From Providencia sp. PROV188 (GTDB taxonomy: Bacteria; Pseudomonadota; Gammaproteobacteria; Enterobacterales; Enterobacteriaceae), in contig NZ_CP097291.1 of the NCBI RefSeq assembly GCF_027595165.1, positions 3,224,001 to 3,288,000 of the forward strand: a stretch of 64,000 bases of DNA. Reading direction: 5' to 3'. Shown here in pieces: positions 18,911 through 28,906 of this stretch (the first letter of the stretch is position 1; each line of letters begins with the position of its first letter). The position numbers and the translations under genes are program-made. The notes under the pieces were generated by a model that made no database searches, was not told where the DNA came from, and saw only the letters and a program-made list of their open reading frames with translations.

Positions 18911-20041
18911 CTATGATAAATGCGGGATTTTCAAATATTCTTCACTTTGCATTTCTTGCAAGCGAGAAAGGCAGCGCTGATATTCAAACGCCAAAAGTTG
19001 CCCTTGATAAAGTGAATCCATCGGCACCTGTGCATTGATCATCAATTTTACCTTACGTTCATAGAACTCATCAATAAGCGCGAGAAAACGTCTGGCAGGA
19101 TTTTCATCTTTCAGTCCCATCACAGGGACGTCATAGAGCAATACCGTATGATAACAATTTGAGAGGTAGATATAGTCGTTTTGGCTGCGAGGCTCTTCAC
19201 ATAAAACCTTAAAGCTGATTGCCAATACTCCTTCTGCGGAGCGAATTGCCTGCATTTTCCGATGATTAACTTCTAATACCGGATTTTGCTGACCTTCTTT
19301 ACCTGCCAGTTTTACAAACACTTCATCTAAATGATGGCGATTTTGTTCGTTTATTGGCGATAAAAATAGATGCGCTTGAGTCAGCGTACGCAAGCGATAG
19401 TCAATCCCCGCATCCACATTCATTACATCGCAATATTTTTTTATCTGTTCTATGGCTGGCAAAAAGCGAGCGCGTTGCAAACCGTTGCGATAAAGGTTGT
19501 CAGGGATGATGTTGGATGTCGCGACTAACGTGATGCCTCGCGCAAAGAGCCCTTCTAATAAGGTTCCTAGAATCATCGCATCAGTAATGTCCGAGACAAA
19601 AAACTCATCAAAACACAAAATATCCGTCTGTTTTTTAAATTCATCAGCGATAATGTCGAGCGGATTTTCCTGTCCTTGCAGCGCCATTAAGTCTTCCTGC
19701 ACTTTCTTCATAAAGCGATGAAAGTGTAAACGCAATTTGCGCTCTCCCGGTAAACTGTCGTAGAACATGTCCATCAACCACGTTTTACCGCGGCCTACGC
19801 CCCCCCACATATATAACCCCTGAACTGGCTCACAGGTTTTTGTGGATGATTTCCCTAACAAGCGCCCAAAGCGCTGTTTTAGACCGTTTGGTTTTTCATT
19901 TGGGAAGCAAGGCGTAGCGCTACAAAGTTGCTGATAAATCTTGTCTAATCGCTCTACGGCTTGTTTTTGTACGTCATCCGGCTGGTAATTGCCTTGCTCA
20001 AGAGCTTGTTGGTAACGCATGGTAGGGGTCATCGGTGACAT
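18911..20041 (-). CDS. zapE: Cell division protein ZapE (AFG1-like ATPase)
   Basis: 376 residues from the ATG at 20041; a TTG one codon earlier is less likely. The P-loop is MWGGVGRGKTWLMDMFYDSLPG near residue 85 onward, Walker B is DILCFDEFFVSDITDAM, and sensor/arginine segments are TLVATSNI and NGLQRARFLP. ZapE is an AFG1-type ATPase that binds FtsZ and is reported to destabilise FtsZ polymers late in division and under oxygen-limited or heat-stress growth. The location between rplM and zapG (divergent) is as in E. coli. Confidence 0.95.
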   Translation of the reverse strand: MSPMTPTMRYQQALEQGNYQPDDVQKQAVERLDKIYQQLCSATPCFPNEKPNGLKQRFGRLLGKSSTKTCEPVQGLYMWGGVGRGKTWLMDMFYDSLPGERKLRLHFHRFMKKVQEDLMALQGQENPLDIIADEFKKQTDILCFDEFFVSDITDAMILGTLLEGLFARGITLVATSNIIPDNLYRNGLQRARFLPAIEQIKKYCDVMNVDAGIDYRLRTLTQAHLFLSPINEQNRHHLDEVFVKLAGKEGQQNPVLEVNHRKMQAIRSAEGVLAISFKVLCEEPRSQNDYIYLSNCYHTVLLYDVPVMGLKDENPARRFLALIDEFYERKVKLMINAQVPMDSLYQGQLLAFEYQRCLSRLQEMQSEEYLKIPHLS

Positions 20042-20290
20042 CAACTCAGTGATCCTTAAAATTTTCGGTTTTTTTTACCGTTATATGATATACACTGCCT
20101 TTATTATAACCAGATTCTGTTAGCATTTAACTTTCGATTAACTATTCGGCATAGAGTAAGGAATTTCGCTTTATTATTCCACTCTTTAGCATTAACAGAT
20201 TTGCTATTAGCAGGTATAGTTAGGGTAATCGAGCTAAATTTTGGCGACCATTTTCTGTGAATTTTGATTGAAGTAAACGAAGGAGTTAGC

Positions 20291-20689
20291 ATGACTTGGG
20301 AGTATGCACTAATAGGATTAGTTGTTGGCTTTATCATCGGCGCATTGGTTGTGCGTTATGGCAATCCAAAACTTCGTCAACAAAAAACAGCACAAGCTGA
20401 ATTAGACAAAAAAAGCACTGAGCTGGAAGAGTATCGTAAAGAACTCGTTAGCCATTTTGCTCGCAGCGCAGAGTTATTGGATAAAATGGCACGCGACTAT
20501 CGCCAACTGTATCAACATATGGCGCAAAGCTCTTCCGAATTAATGCCGGATATGCAAGATAACCCATTCCATTATCGTTTAACTGAATCTGAAGCCGATA
20601 ATGACCAAGCACCGGTTAAAATGCCACCGAGAGATTACTCTGAAGGTGCTTCAGGGCTGTTCCGCCCTCTCGATGAAAAAGAGAAGTAA
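20291..20689 (+). CDS. zapG: Z-ring/envelope coordination protein ZapG (YhcB, DUF1043)
   Basis: 132 residues, as in E. coli. The ATG at 20291 has AGGAG ahead; an upstream TTG reading is rejected. It has one N-terminal membrane helix (about 5-22, YALIGLVVGFIIGALVV), a coiled coil (about 30-80, with LVSHFARSAELLDKMARDYRQLYQHMA), and the conserved C-terminal RDYSEGASGLFRPL. It is an inner-membrane protein that links cell division with envelope synthesis in E. coli. Confidence 0.95.
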   Translation: MTWEYALIGLVVGFIIGALVVRYGNPKLRQQKTAQAELDKKSTELEEYRKELVSHFARSAELLDKMARDYRQLYQHMAQSSSELMPDMQDNPFHYRLTESEADNDQAPVKMPPRDYSEGASGLFRPLDEKEK

Positions 20690-21007
20690 TTTTTGATTAT
20701 GCCACCAGTAGCGCCCGTTACTGGTGGTGTTATTTCCCTCACTGTATCATTCCAATTCCGAATAAAATCTTATAGTTAGTTTAGCTACTGTATAGAAGTT
20801 AGCGTTTCACCTAAACATCATGTAAATGGATGTAAAATTGTGGATAAGTACTATCCGCATAGGGAACTTTTCCGCATAATCCTTGGTCATAGTCATCAGT
20901 AAAATATTATTTGAGACCCCAAAATACCTCCGCCCATATGACCTTAGTGTACCGTTTATAGGTACCATTCATATGAGCTGATATTTTCTATTGAGAGAAT
21001 CTACGGA
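20690..21007 (+). promoter_or_regulatory. zapG-degQ intergenic region
   Basis: 318 bases without a gene. A hairpin ACCACCAGTA / TACTGGTGGT at about 20702-20729 may terminate zapG, though only a short T-run follows. Near degQ, at 20935-20975, a nested inverted repeat has outer arms CATATGA / TCATATG and inner arms GTACC / GGTAC; it would fold in the degQ leader or act as an operator. I could not place the degQ promoter. Confidence 0.5.
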
Positions 21008-22405
21008 ATGATGAAAAGAAAAAATTTCTTTCTGACAGCAGTCGCAATGAGTTTAGGTTTAACCCTGTCCACGATCCCAGCAATCAGCAGCGCCGCCTTA
21101 CCGGCCACATTACCGGCAACCGCACAAAGCCAAAACATGCCGAGTTTAGCGCCAATGCTGGAAAAAGTGCTGCCTGCCGTCGTGAATATCCATGTTTCAG
21201 GCACCCGTGTACAAAATCAACAGATTCCTGAAGAACTCAAATTCTTCTTTGGTCCAAATGCACCTTCACAACAACAAAGCGTGCGCCCATTTGAAGGTTT
21301 AGGTTCTGGTGTCATCATCGATGCGACACAAGGCTATGTTTTAACCAATAATCACGTTATTGATGGTGCTGATAAAATCCAAATTCAGCTCAATGACGGT
21401 CGTGAAATTGACGTTAAACTGATTGGTAAAGATCCACAAACTGACATTGCATTGTTAAAAATCAGCAATGCAAAAGATATCAAAAACCTCACCGCGGTTT
21501 CTATTGCGGACTCCGATAAACTGCGTGTTGGTGATTTTGCCGTCGCTGTTGGTAACCCATTCGGTTTAGGACAAACTGCCACATCCGGGATTATCTCTGC
21601 GTTAGGTCGTAGTGGATTAAATCTGGAAGGCTTAGAAAACTTTATCCAGACCGATGCCTCAATCAACCGTGGTAACTCTGGTGGTGCACTGGTTAACTTA
21701 AACGGTGAGCTGATTGGGATTAACACTGCAATTTTAGCACCGGGTGGCGGAAATATTGGCATCGGCTTTGCTATCCCGAGCAACATGGCGAAAAGCCTGA
21801 GTGAGCAGCTGATTAAACACGGTGAAGTTAAACGCGGAATTTTAGGTATTAAAGGTACAGAGATGAACTCTGATATCGCTAAAGCCTTCAATATCGATGC
21901 TCAGCGTGGCGCTTTCGTCAGTGAAGTGATTCCAAAATCGTCAGCGGCAAAAGCAGGCATCAAATCGGGTGACGTTTTAGTCTCTGTTGATGGTAAACGT
22001 ATTAATAGCTTCGCTGAATTAAGAGCAAAAATTGGCACCAGCCAGTTAGGCAAAGAAATCACCCTTGGTCTGATCCGTTCAGGCAAACCAATGGAAGTGA
22101 AAGTAGTACTAGAAAGCGATGAAGGCTCTGCAACCAACGCGGAAAAACTGAGTGAATCCTTATTAGGCGCCACCATTTCCAATGCGGTTGTCAGCAATAC
22201 CAAAGGGGTACAAGTTGACAGCGTAGCACCTAAGTCTCCGGCTGCTGCGGTTGGTTTAGCGAAAGGCGACCTGATCTTTGGCGTGAATGACACTCGCGTA
22301 GAAAGTATCGACCAATTCCGCAAAATCATCGATAGCAAACCACCAGTATTAGCGATGAAAGTGCTGCGTGGCGGTGAAACGCTCTACTTATTAATGAAAA
22401 ACTAA
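21008..22405 (+). CDS. degQ: Periplasmic serine endoprotease DegQ
   Basis: 465 residues. A cleavable signal peptide (to about residue 29, ISSAA) is followed by a trypsin-like domain with the triad His in LTNNHVIDGAD, Asp in QTDIALLKI and Ser in GNSGGALVN, then two PDZ domains (about 280-370 and 385-465). DegQ/HtrA degrades and chaperones misfolded periplasmic proteins. It was called DegQ rather than DegP because it is upstream of degS and has a shorter LA loop. Two tandem ATG codons open the frame. Confidence 0.95.
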   Translation: MMKRKNFFLTAVAMSLGLTLSTIPAISSAALPATLPATAQSQNMPSLAPMLEKVLPAVVNIHVSGTRVQNQQIPEELKFFFGPNAPSQQQSVRPFEGLGSGVIIDATQGYVLTNNHVIDGADKIQIQLNDGREIDVKLIGKDPQTDIALLKISNAKDIKNLTAVSIADSDKLRVGDFAVAVGNPFGLGQTATSGIISALGRSGLNLEGLENFIQTDASINRGNSGGALVNLNGELIGINTAILAPGGGNIGIGFAIPSNMAKSLSEQLIKHGEVKRGILGIKGTEMNSDIAKAFNIDAQRGAFVSEVIPKSSAAKAGIKSGDVLVSVDGKRINSFAELRAKIGTSQLGKEITLGLIRSGKPMEVKVVLESDEGSATNAEKLSESLLGATISNAVVSNTKGVQVDSVAPKSPAAAVGLAKGDLIFGVNDTRVESIDQFRKIIDSKPPVLAMKVLRGGETLYLLMKN

Positions 22406-22435
22406 TTCATTAAGTTACCGCACATAAATCAATAA

Positions 22436-22473
22436 AACGGGTACAGTATCACTCTGCTGTACCCGTTTTTTTA
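22436..22473 (+). terminator. Terminator after degQ
   Basis: Eleven-base perfect stem AACGGGTACAG / CTGTACCCGTT with a 10-base loop, followed by seven T. It separates degQ from degS. Confidence 0.92.
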
Positions 22474-22536
22474 TGTTATGCTCAAAGTATCTCTCTGTCT
22501 GTCATTTCCATCATAGCGAACTTGGTAACCTTTAAC

Positions 22537-23601
22537 ATGGTCAAAAAGCTGCTTGTGTCTGTCCTGCTTGGATTGGTCACTGCCTCAATCATTATTGTGG
22601 CTGTCCCCTCATTGCGCCCACAGGGACTGGCTGATTTACTGTATGGGAAAACCAATAGCGAGCCTGTAAGCTATAACAAGGCCGTACGCCGTGCCGCGCC
22701 TGCGGTGGTGTATGTCTATAGCAGCTCTAAAGGGAGTTTTTCCCAATCGGGTCGGGAATTACAATCTCTTGGATCAGGGGTGATATTAAGCGCTAATGGT
22801 TACATAGTGACCAATAAACATGTGGTGGATAACCCTGACCAAATCCTTGTTGCCCTACAAGATGGTGCGATTTTCGATGCACTTTTAGTCGGCTCAGACC
22901 CCTTAACTGACCTTGCAGTCTTGAAGATAGAGGCTGAAAATCTTCCCGTTATCCCAATTAATACTAAGCGCATCACCCATGTTGGGGATGTGGTTTTAGC
23001 CATTGGAAACCCTTATAACCTTGGACAAACAGTCACCCAAGGGATTATAAGCGCGACGGGACGTGTCGGTTTAAGCTCCACACGTCGCCAAAATTTCCTA
23101 CAAACCGATGCCTCGATTAACTCGGGTAACTCCGGTGGCGCCCTTATCAACACGGAAGGGGAATTGGTTGGCATAAACACCCTTTCATTCAGCGCAGGGC
23201 AAGGAGTCAGTTCCGAAGGATTGAGTTTTGCTATTCCAACCGCCCTAGCAACCAAAATCATGGAAAAACTGATCCGTGATGGTCGTGTCGTGCGAGGCTA
23301 CATCGGCATTACGGCTCGTGAATTACCGCAAATTCGCACAAATACAAATAATATCAACCAAATTCAAGGGTTAAGGGTTTTCCAAGTTTCAGCCAATGGA
23401 CCTGCTGCAAAATCAGGCATTGAGCAAGGGGATGTTATCTTATCCTTAGATGGAAAACCTGCCGTTTCTGCCGCAGAAACCATGGATTATGTCGCCGAAA
23501 TTCGCCCCGGAACAAAAATTCCCGTTCAGATTTTACGTGATGGTAATGTGCAAAACATCGATATCGTGATTGAAGAACTTCCTGAAGGGCAAGCAAACTA
23601 A
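22537..23601 (+). CDS. degS: Sigma-E stress sensor protease DegS
   Basis: 354 residues from the ATG at 22537 (MVKKLLVSVLLGL), which is the family start; a TTG upstream is rejected. It has one N-terminal membrane anchor, then a protease domain with His in VTNKHVVDN, Asp in LTDLAVLKI and Ser in SGNSGGALIN, and a single PDZ domain (about 250-345). In response to misfolded porin C-termini, DegS makes the first cut in RseA and so releases sigma-E. It has its own expression unit downstream of the degQ terminator. Confidence 0.95.
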   Translation: MVKKLLVSVLLGLVTASIIIVAVPSLRPQGLADLLYGKTNSEPVSYNKAVRRAAPAVVYVYSSSKGSFSQSGRELQSLGSGVILSANGYIVTNKHVVDNPDQILVALQDGAIFDALLVGSDPLTDLAVLKIEAENLPVIPINTKRITHVGDVVLAIGNPYNLGQTVTQGIISATGRVGLSSTRRQNFLQTDASINSGNSGGALINTEGELVGINTLSFSAGQGVSSEGLSFAIPTALATKIMEKLIRDGRVVRGYIGITARELPQIRTNTNNINQIQGLRVFQVSANGPAAKSGIEQGDVILSLDGKPAVSAAETMDYVAEIRPGTKIPVQILRDGNVQNIDIVIEELPEGQAN

Positions 23602-23647
23602 CCCCTCAATTCTGCCCAGTCAAATCTTTCACCCAAAATAAGCCCAA

Positions 23648-23684
23648 AAAAAAGGTTGTTCCGATAAAGAACAACCTTTTTTGT
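23648..23684. terminator. Bidirectional terminator between degS and murA
   Basis: The 14-base symmetrical stem AAAAAAGGTTGTTC / GAACAACCTTTTTT with a 7-base loop gives T-runs on both strands. It serves degS (plus) and murA (minus). Confidence 0.92.
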
Positions 23685-23727
23685 TTCTGCAATCTTGTTT
23701 TTGCAATGATATCAACGCAATCTGGAA

Positions 23728-25038
<1,311 letters not shown>

Positions 25039-25044
25039 TCAAAC

Positions 25045-25299
25045 TTATAGGCCGCTCAGCTTACGATCACGCTCCCACTGCGCTGGGGTATAAGCTTTGA
25101 TTGAAAGCGCATGAATTCGATTGTCCGCAATATATTCCATTAACGGCGCATAGACTGCTTGCTGCTGTTTAACACGGCTCATGCCGTCAAAAAGGCTGCC
25201 AACAGCGATAACTTGAAAATGACTGCCATCGCCATTCACTATCACTTCATCCAGTGACAGCTTTTCCATTAAGACTTGTTTAATTTCGTTGGTATCCAT
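25045..25299 (-). CDS. ibaG: BolA-family iron-sulfur/acid-stress protein IbaG
   Basis: 84 residues, the same length as E. coli IbaG (YrbA). The BolA fold is seen in [26 protein letters not shown], with the conserved His at [13 protein letters not shown]. BolA/IbaG proteins partner monothiol glutaredoxins through a shared Fe-S cluster. It is upstream of murA, but a terminator separates it from the mla genes. Confidence 0.93.
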   Translation of the reverse strand: MDTNEIKQVLMEKLSLDEVIVNGDGSHFQVIAVGSLFDGMSRVKQQQAVYAPLMEYIADNRIHALSIKAYTPAQWERDRKLSGL

Positions 25300-25375
25300 A
25301 ATGACTCAATTTTGTAATTAATTATGATAATAAATATAGCCATCTATCCTAAAGGATTCAGCTTAACACTTAAAC

Positions 25376-25415
25376 TAAAGAAAACGCTTCTGGTGTATAA
25401 AAACACTCAGAAGCG
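25376..25415 (-). terminator. Terminator after mlaFEDCB
   Basis: On the minus strand the stem CGCTTCTG / CAGAAGCG, with an inner GTGT/ACAC extension, is followed by TTTTCTTT. It lies just after the mlaB stop and separates the mla operon from ibaG-murA. Confidence 0.75.
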
Positions 25416-25436
25416 CTATTTTTTACATAACTTGAC

Positions 25437-25727
25437 TTAATCCATCAGCAGGGATTTTACCCCGTACAATTCCATCAAGGTATTCAAATTATCACTCACA
25501 CCAACAATACCTAAATGGCTTTGTTGGGACTGATACTCACCTTTTAAGCGTACTAGCATTGCCAGTCCGGTAGAATCCACATGAGTTAAAGCAGAAACAT
25601 CAACTTGCTCAACTTGGGTCAATAGTGTTTGGCGCTTGTCCCAAAATTCAACCAGAGAATCGCGATTTAAAATACCGGAAAAAGCCAATGTTTTGTTATT
25701 TTTCGTCCAAGATAACAGACTACTCAT
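25437..25727 (-). CDS. mlaB: Phospholipid ABC transporter STAS subunit MlaB
   Basis: 96 residues with a STAS domain (conserved VDSTGLAMLVRLK; the Thr in this motif is important for activity in E. coli). MlaB binds MlaF and is needed for assembly and activity of the MlaFEDB inner-membrane complex. It starts 1 base after the mlaC stop and is the last gene of the operon. Confidence 0.94.
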   Translation of the reverse strand: MSSLLSWTKNNKTLAFSGILNRDSLVEFWDKRQTLLTQVEQVDVSALTHVDSTGLAMLVRLKGEYQSQQSHLGIVGVSDNLNTLMELYGVKSLLMD

Positions 25728-25728
25728 C

Positions 25729-26358
25729 TTAATTGTTCTCTTCTAACGTAATCGGCACCTGAGCACTACGTTGTAATTGAGCAGTCAATCCATCAATACC
25801 TTGCTTACGCAGAATATCACCCCACTCATTTTGCTTGGTGGTAATCATACTCACGCCTTCTGCAATCATGTCATACGCCTGCCAGTAACCTGTTTTACTG
25901 TTTTTACGCCATTGGAAATCCAAACGTACTGGAGGGCGACCATTAGTATCATTGATGGTCACACGGATAGCGACAATATTTTTGTCGCCAATCGGCTGCT
26001 CAGGAGCGATGGTGTACGTTTGACCGTGATACATTGCCAGTGCTTGACCGTAAACTTGCTCAAGATAAGACTCAAATGCTTTAAAATACGCATCGCGCTG
26101 CGCTGGGGTAGCATCTTTATAATAAGTCCCTAATACCAACGCGCCCGCATATTTAATTTGCACATATGGCAGTAACTCTTCACGCACGATGGTACGTAAG
26201 TAATCTGGGTTTTGTTTGATTTGAGGCTGCTGTGCTTTTAAGCGATCGAAAGTTTTCGCTGCGGCTTCTTCCATAAGCTTATAAGGATTAGTTTGGTCAA
26301 TCGCCATCGCAAATGGCGCAACCACTAACATAGCTATCATTATTAAACGTTTAAACAT
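25729..26358 (-). CDS. mlaC: Periplasmic phospholipid-binding protein MlaC
   Basis: 209 residues with a cleavable signal peptide ending near AMA (residue 19). The mature Tol-Toc/MlaC domain carries [17 protein letters not shown] and the conserved VDFQW-like [14 protein letters not shown]. MlaC ferries phospholipids between the outer-membrane MlaA-porin complex and MlaFEDB, preserving lipid asymmetry. It lies between mlaD and mlaB. Confidence 0.95.
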   Translation of the reverse strand: MFKRLIMIAMLVVAPFAMAIDQTNPYKLMEEAAAKTFDRLKAQQPQIKQNPDYLRTIVREELLPYVQIKYAGALVLGTYYKDATPAQRDAYFKAFESYLEQVYGQALAMYHGQTYTIAPEQPIGDKNIVAIRVTINDTNGRPPVRLDFQWRKNSKTGYWQAYDMIAEGVSMITTKQNEWGDILRKQGIDGLTAQLQRSAQVPITLEENN

Positions 26359-26393
26359 AATTCATTCCTTTTAAGTTCACAGGGAATTACAAC

Positions 26394-26939
26394 TTAGTGA
26401 GCAGCAGGCTCTGACGGTGCCGCAACATGAGCCTCTGGCGCAGATGCTGGCGCAGCTGCAGAACCTTGGCTATCACCACTCTTATACAAGAATTGACCAA
26501 TTAAATCTTCCAGTACCATTGCCGGTTTGGTGTCTTCTAAACGACTGCCATCTTTTAACATCGCAATCCCCATATCTTCATCATAAGGACCGATATTCAT
26601 GGCGATATACTGTTCACCAAGCAGGCCTGAAGTACGAATTGATAGCGAGCTGGAATCAGGAATATTGTCATATTCGCTGAGTAAATCGATTTGAACGTCA
26701 GGAATATAGTTCTTTTTATCTAAAGAAATATTCGCAACCCGTCCCACGACAACACCACCGACTTTGATTGGAGAGCCAACTTTTAAGCCACCCACGTTTT
26801 CAAAAGAGGCGGAAACTCGGTAAGTTGACTGACTACCAATCGATTGTAAATCCGCCACTTTTAAGCAGAGGAACACAATTGCGGCGATCGCCAGCAACAT
26901 AAAACAACCCACCCATATTTCACTTTTTTTACTTTGCAT
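26394..26939 (-). CDS. mlaD: Phospholipid transporter MCE-domain subunit MlaD
   Basis: 181 residues. An N-terminal membrane helix (about 7-27) is followed by one MCE domain (about 38-116, with NVGGLKVGSPIKVGGVVVGRV and GLLGEQYIAM). A helix and an Ala/Pro-rich tail follow, the tail being unlike E. coli and probably disordered. MlaD forms the hexameric ring through which lipid moves. It starts 3 bases after mlaE. Confidence 0.95.
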   Translation of the reverse strand: MQSKKSEIWVGCFMLLAIAAIVFLCLKVADLQSIGSQSTYRVSASFENVGGLKVGSPIKVGGVVVGRVANISLDKKNYIPDVQIDLLSEYDNIPDSSSLSIRTSGLLGEQYIAMNIGPYDEDMGIAMLKDGSRLEDTKPAMVLEDLIGQFLYKSGDSQGSAAAPASAPEAHVAAPSEPAAH

Positions 26940-26942
26940 GAC

Positions 26943-27731
26943 TTAGTTCCCAAACATCAGTGCTGTCAGTACGAAATCTAACCCTAGAACCGATAATGAT
27001 GCATGCACAACAGTTTTCGTCGTTGCACGGCTAATTCCTTCCGAGGTTGGAATCGCATCATAACCATTAAATAGTGCAATCCACGTTACCGTGATTGCAA
27101 AGACTAAACTCTTGATAAAACAGTTCACTAAATCGAGTCGCCACTCGACGGAGGACTGCATGGACGACCAGAAGAAACCGGGGTCAATCCCTTTCCAATC
27201 CACACCAACAATGGCTCCGCCAATAATACCTACGGCGACAAAAATCAGTGATAACAACGGCATGCTAATGAACCCAGCCCAAAATCTTGGGGCGACAACA
27301 CGACGCAGAGGATCCACCGCCATCATTTCTAAACTCGAAATCTGCTCAGTAGCTTTCATCAAACCAATTTCTGCGGTTAATGCCGAGCCAGCTCGCCCCG
27401 CAAACAACAGCGCGGTGACCACCGGTCCCAGTTCGCGTAATAGCGAAAGCGCTACCATCATGCCAAGACTGGCTTCTGCACTGAACGTCGTCAGTACCAA
27501 ATAACCTTGTAAACCGAGCACCATCCCGATAAATAGACCAGACACCGCCACAATGAGCAGAGACTGAACCCCTACCGAATAAAGCTGTTTAACTAACAGC
27601 GGCCACTGCTTGCCAAACTCAGGTTTGCCAAATAGTGCACCAAATAATAAATAGCCTGCTCGACCAAAAGCCGCAAATGTTTCAATCCATCGACGTCCGA
27701 AGGCAGCAATCGCCTTAATTATCATGTTCAT
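26943..27731 (-). CDS. mlaE: Phospholipid ABC transporter permease MlaE
   Basis: 262 residues, about 260 in E. coli. It has five to six membrane helices of the MlaE permease family, with the conserved [24 protein letters not shown] (coupling to MlaF) and [20 protein letters not shown] near the C-terminus. It forms the inner-membrane core of the MlaFEDB lipid transporter. It follows mlaF with the stop and start adjoining. Confidence 0.96.
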   Translation of the reverse strand: MNMIIKAIAAFGRRWIETFAAFGRAGYLLFGALFGKPEFGKQWPLLVKQLYSVGVQSLLIVAVSGLFIGMVLGLQGYLVLTTFSAEASLGMMVALSLLRELGPVVTALLFAGRAGSALTAEIGLMKATEQISSLEMMAVDPLRRVVAPRFWAGFISMPLLSLIFVAVGIIGGAIVGVDWKGIDPGFFWSSMQSSVEWRLDLVNCFIKSLVFAITVTWIALFNGYDAIPTSEGISRATTKTVVHASLSVLGLDFVLTALMFGN

Positions 27732-28535
27732 TTACCCTAATAAATCAGCCGAATAGTCATTGGCAGGAAAGCGGAATGGCACAGGACCATCAGCAATTCC
27801 ATCCATAAACTGTCTGACGCGCGGATCTTGGTTCTCGCGTAACTCTTCCCCAGTTCCTTTCGCAATAACATGTTGCTGCGCCACAATATACGCTTTATCG
27901 GCAATACTTAGCACTTCAGGAACGTCATGGGAAACCACCACGCAGGTTACCCCTAACGCTTGGTTGAGTTCATCAATCAGTTTGACCAAAACTCCCATCG
28001 TAATCGGGTCTTGCCCCACAAACGGCTCATCAAACATAATCAGGTCAGGATCCAGAGCGATAGCTCTTGCCAGCGCCGCACGGCGAGCCATTCCACCTGA
28101 AAGTTCTGACGGCATTAATTTTGCGGCTCCGCGTAACCCCACCGCTTCTAATTTCATCATCACCGTCGTATGAATCAATGATTCCGGTAAATTCGTGTGC
28201 TCACGCAAAGGGAAAGCCACATTATTGAAAACGTCCATATCGGTAAACAAGGCACCGGATTGGAATAACATGCTCATTTTTTTACGCGATTGGTATAACT
28301 TAGAACGAGACAGCGCAGGAATATTATCCCCATCAAACCAGATTTCCCCTTCCTCTGGGCGCAGTTGCCCACCAATCAGTCTGAGCAATGTGGTTTTACC
28401 AATCCCTGAAGGCCCCATAATCGCAGTAATTTTACCACGAGGCACAGTTAGGTTAATATTTTCGAATATTTTCCTATTGCCCCGCGTAAATGACATGTTT
28501 TTGACTTCGATTAAGTTCTCTGTCTGTGCTTGCAT
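27732..28535 (-). CDS. mlaF: Phospholipid ABC transporter ATPase MlaF
   Basis: 267 residues. Walker A is GPSGIGKTTLL, the signature is LSGGMARRAALARA, and Walker B is DLIMFDEPFVGQDP. It energises MlaE for phospholipid trafficking that keeps the outer leaflet free of phospholipid. It is the first gene of mlaFEDCB and divergent from kdsD across a 371-base gap. Confidence 0.97.
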   Translation of the reverse strand: MQAQTENLIEVKNMSFTRGNRKIFENINLTVPRGKITAIMGPSGIGKTTLLRLIGGQLRPEEGEIWFDGDNIPALSRSKLYQSRKKMSMLFQSGALFTDMDVFNNVAFPLREHTNLPESLIHTTVMMKLEAVGLRGAAKLMPSELSGGMARRAALARAIALDPDLIMFDEPFVGQDPITMGVLVKLIDELNQALGVTCVVVSHDVPEVLSIADKAYIVAQQHVIAKGTGEELRENQDPRVRQFMDGIADGPVPFRFPANDYSADLLG

Positions 28536-28906
28536 CGTTTAATAGCTCGTTATAGGTCAAACTATGATTCTGCCTAAATAAATTCAGGGTTTTACAGAAA
28601 CATAAACCAAATAGTATTAACTAATATTTTACCTAATTAATAGAAGATAGCTCTTAGAAATTTATATATCCAACCATAAGGGTAAGAGAATTAAAAAAAT
28701 TTTTTTTGGGCATCGGTGCGGTTAATCCCTAAAAGGCTCTTTTGAGCTCAAATCGCTAATAAAGACTCATAACCATGACATTCATAAAAGCTTAGAGATA
28801 AAATACTTACTGATACTAAGTATTCGTTATACAATCCGATTTCTCTTTTTTGATCTAACCGAAACTTTGGATCCAACCGACACTTTTGATTCACCCGAAA
28901 ACACAC
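28536..28906. other. mlaF-kdsD divergent intergenic region
   Basis: No gene is found in 371 bases. In E. coli yrbG (a Na/Ca exchanger-like gene) occupies this spot upstream of kdsD; it is absent here. The region is AT-rich, with poly-A/poly-T runs near 28693-28708, and must contain promoters for both operons. TATACAAT at 28828-28835 is a candidate -10 for kdsD, without a good -35. The last 54 bases are three tandem 18-base repeats. Confidence 0.6.
28852..28905 (+). repeat. Three tandem 18-base repeats abutting the kdsD start
   Basis: Units GATCTAACCGAAACTTTG, GATCCAACCGACACTTTT and GATTCACCCGAAAACACA lie head to tail, sharing the pattern GATyyAmCCGAmAC. The third is the most diverged. The array ends one base before the kdsD ATG at 28907. 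The period is a multiple of three. In the kdsD frame the first unit carries a stop and the other two are open with a TTG at 28885, so part of the array could be translated. Confidence 0.75.

Noticed and set aside
20104..20337. 77-residue minus-strand open frame between zapE and zapG
   Set aside because: It overlaps the zapG start and promoter region, is composed of AT-rich low-complexity codons, and matches nothing I know.
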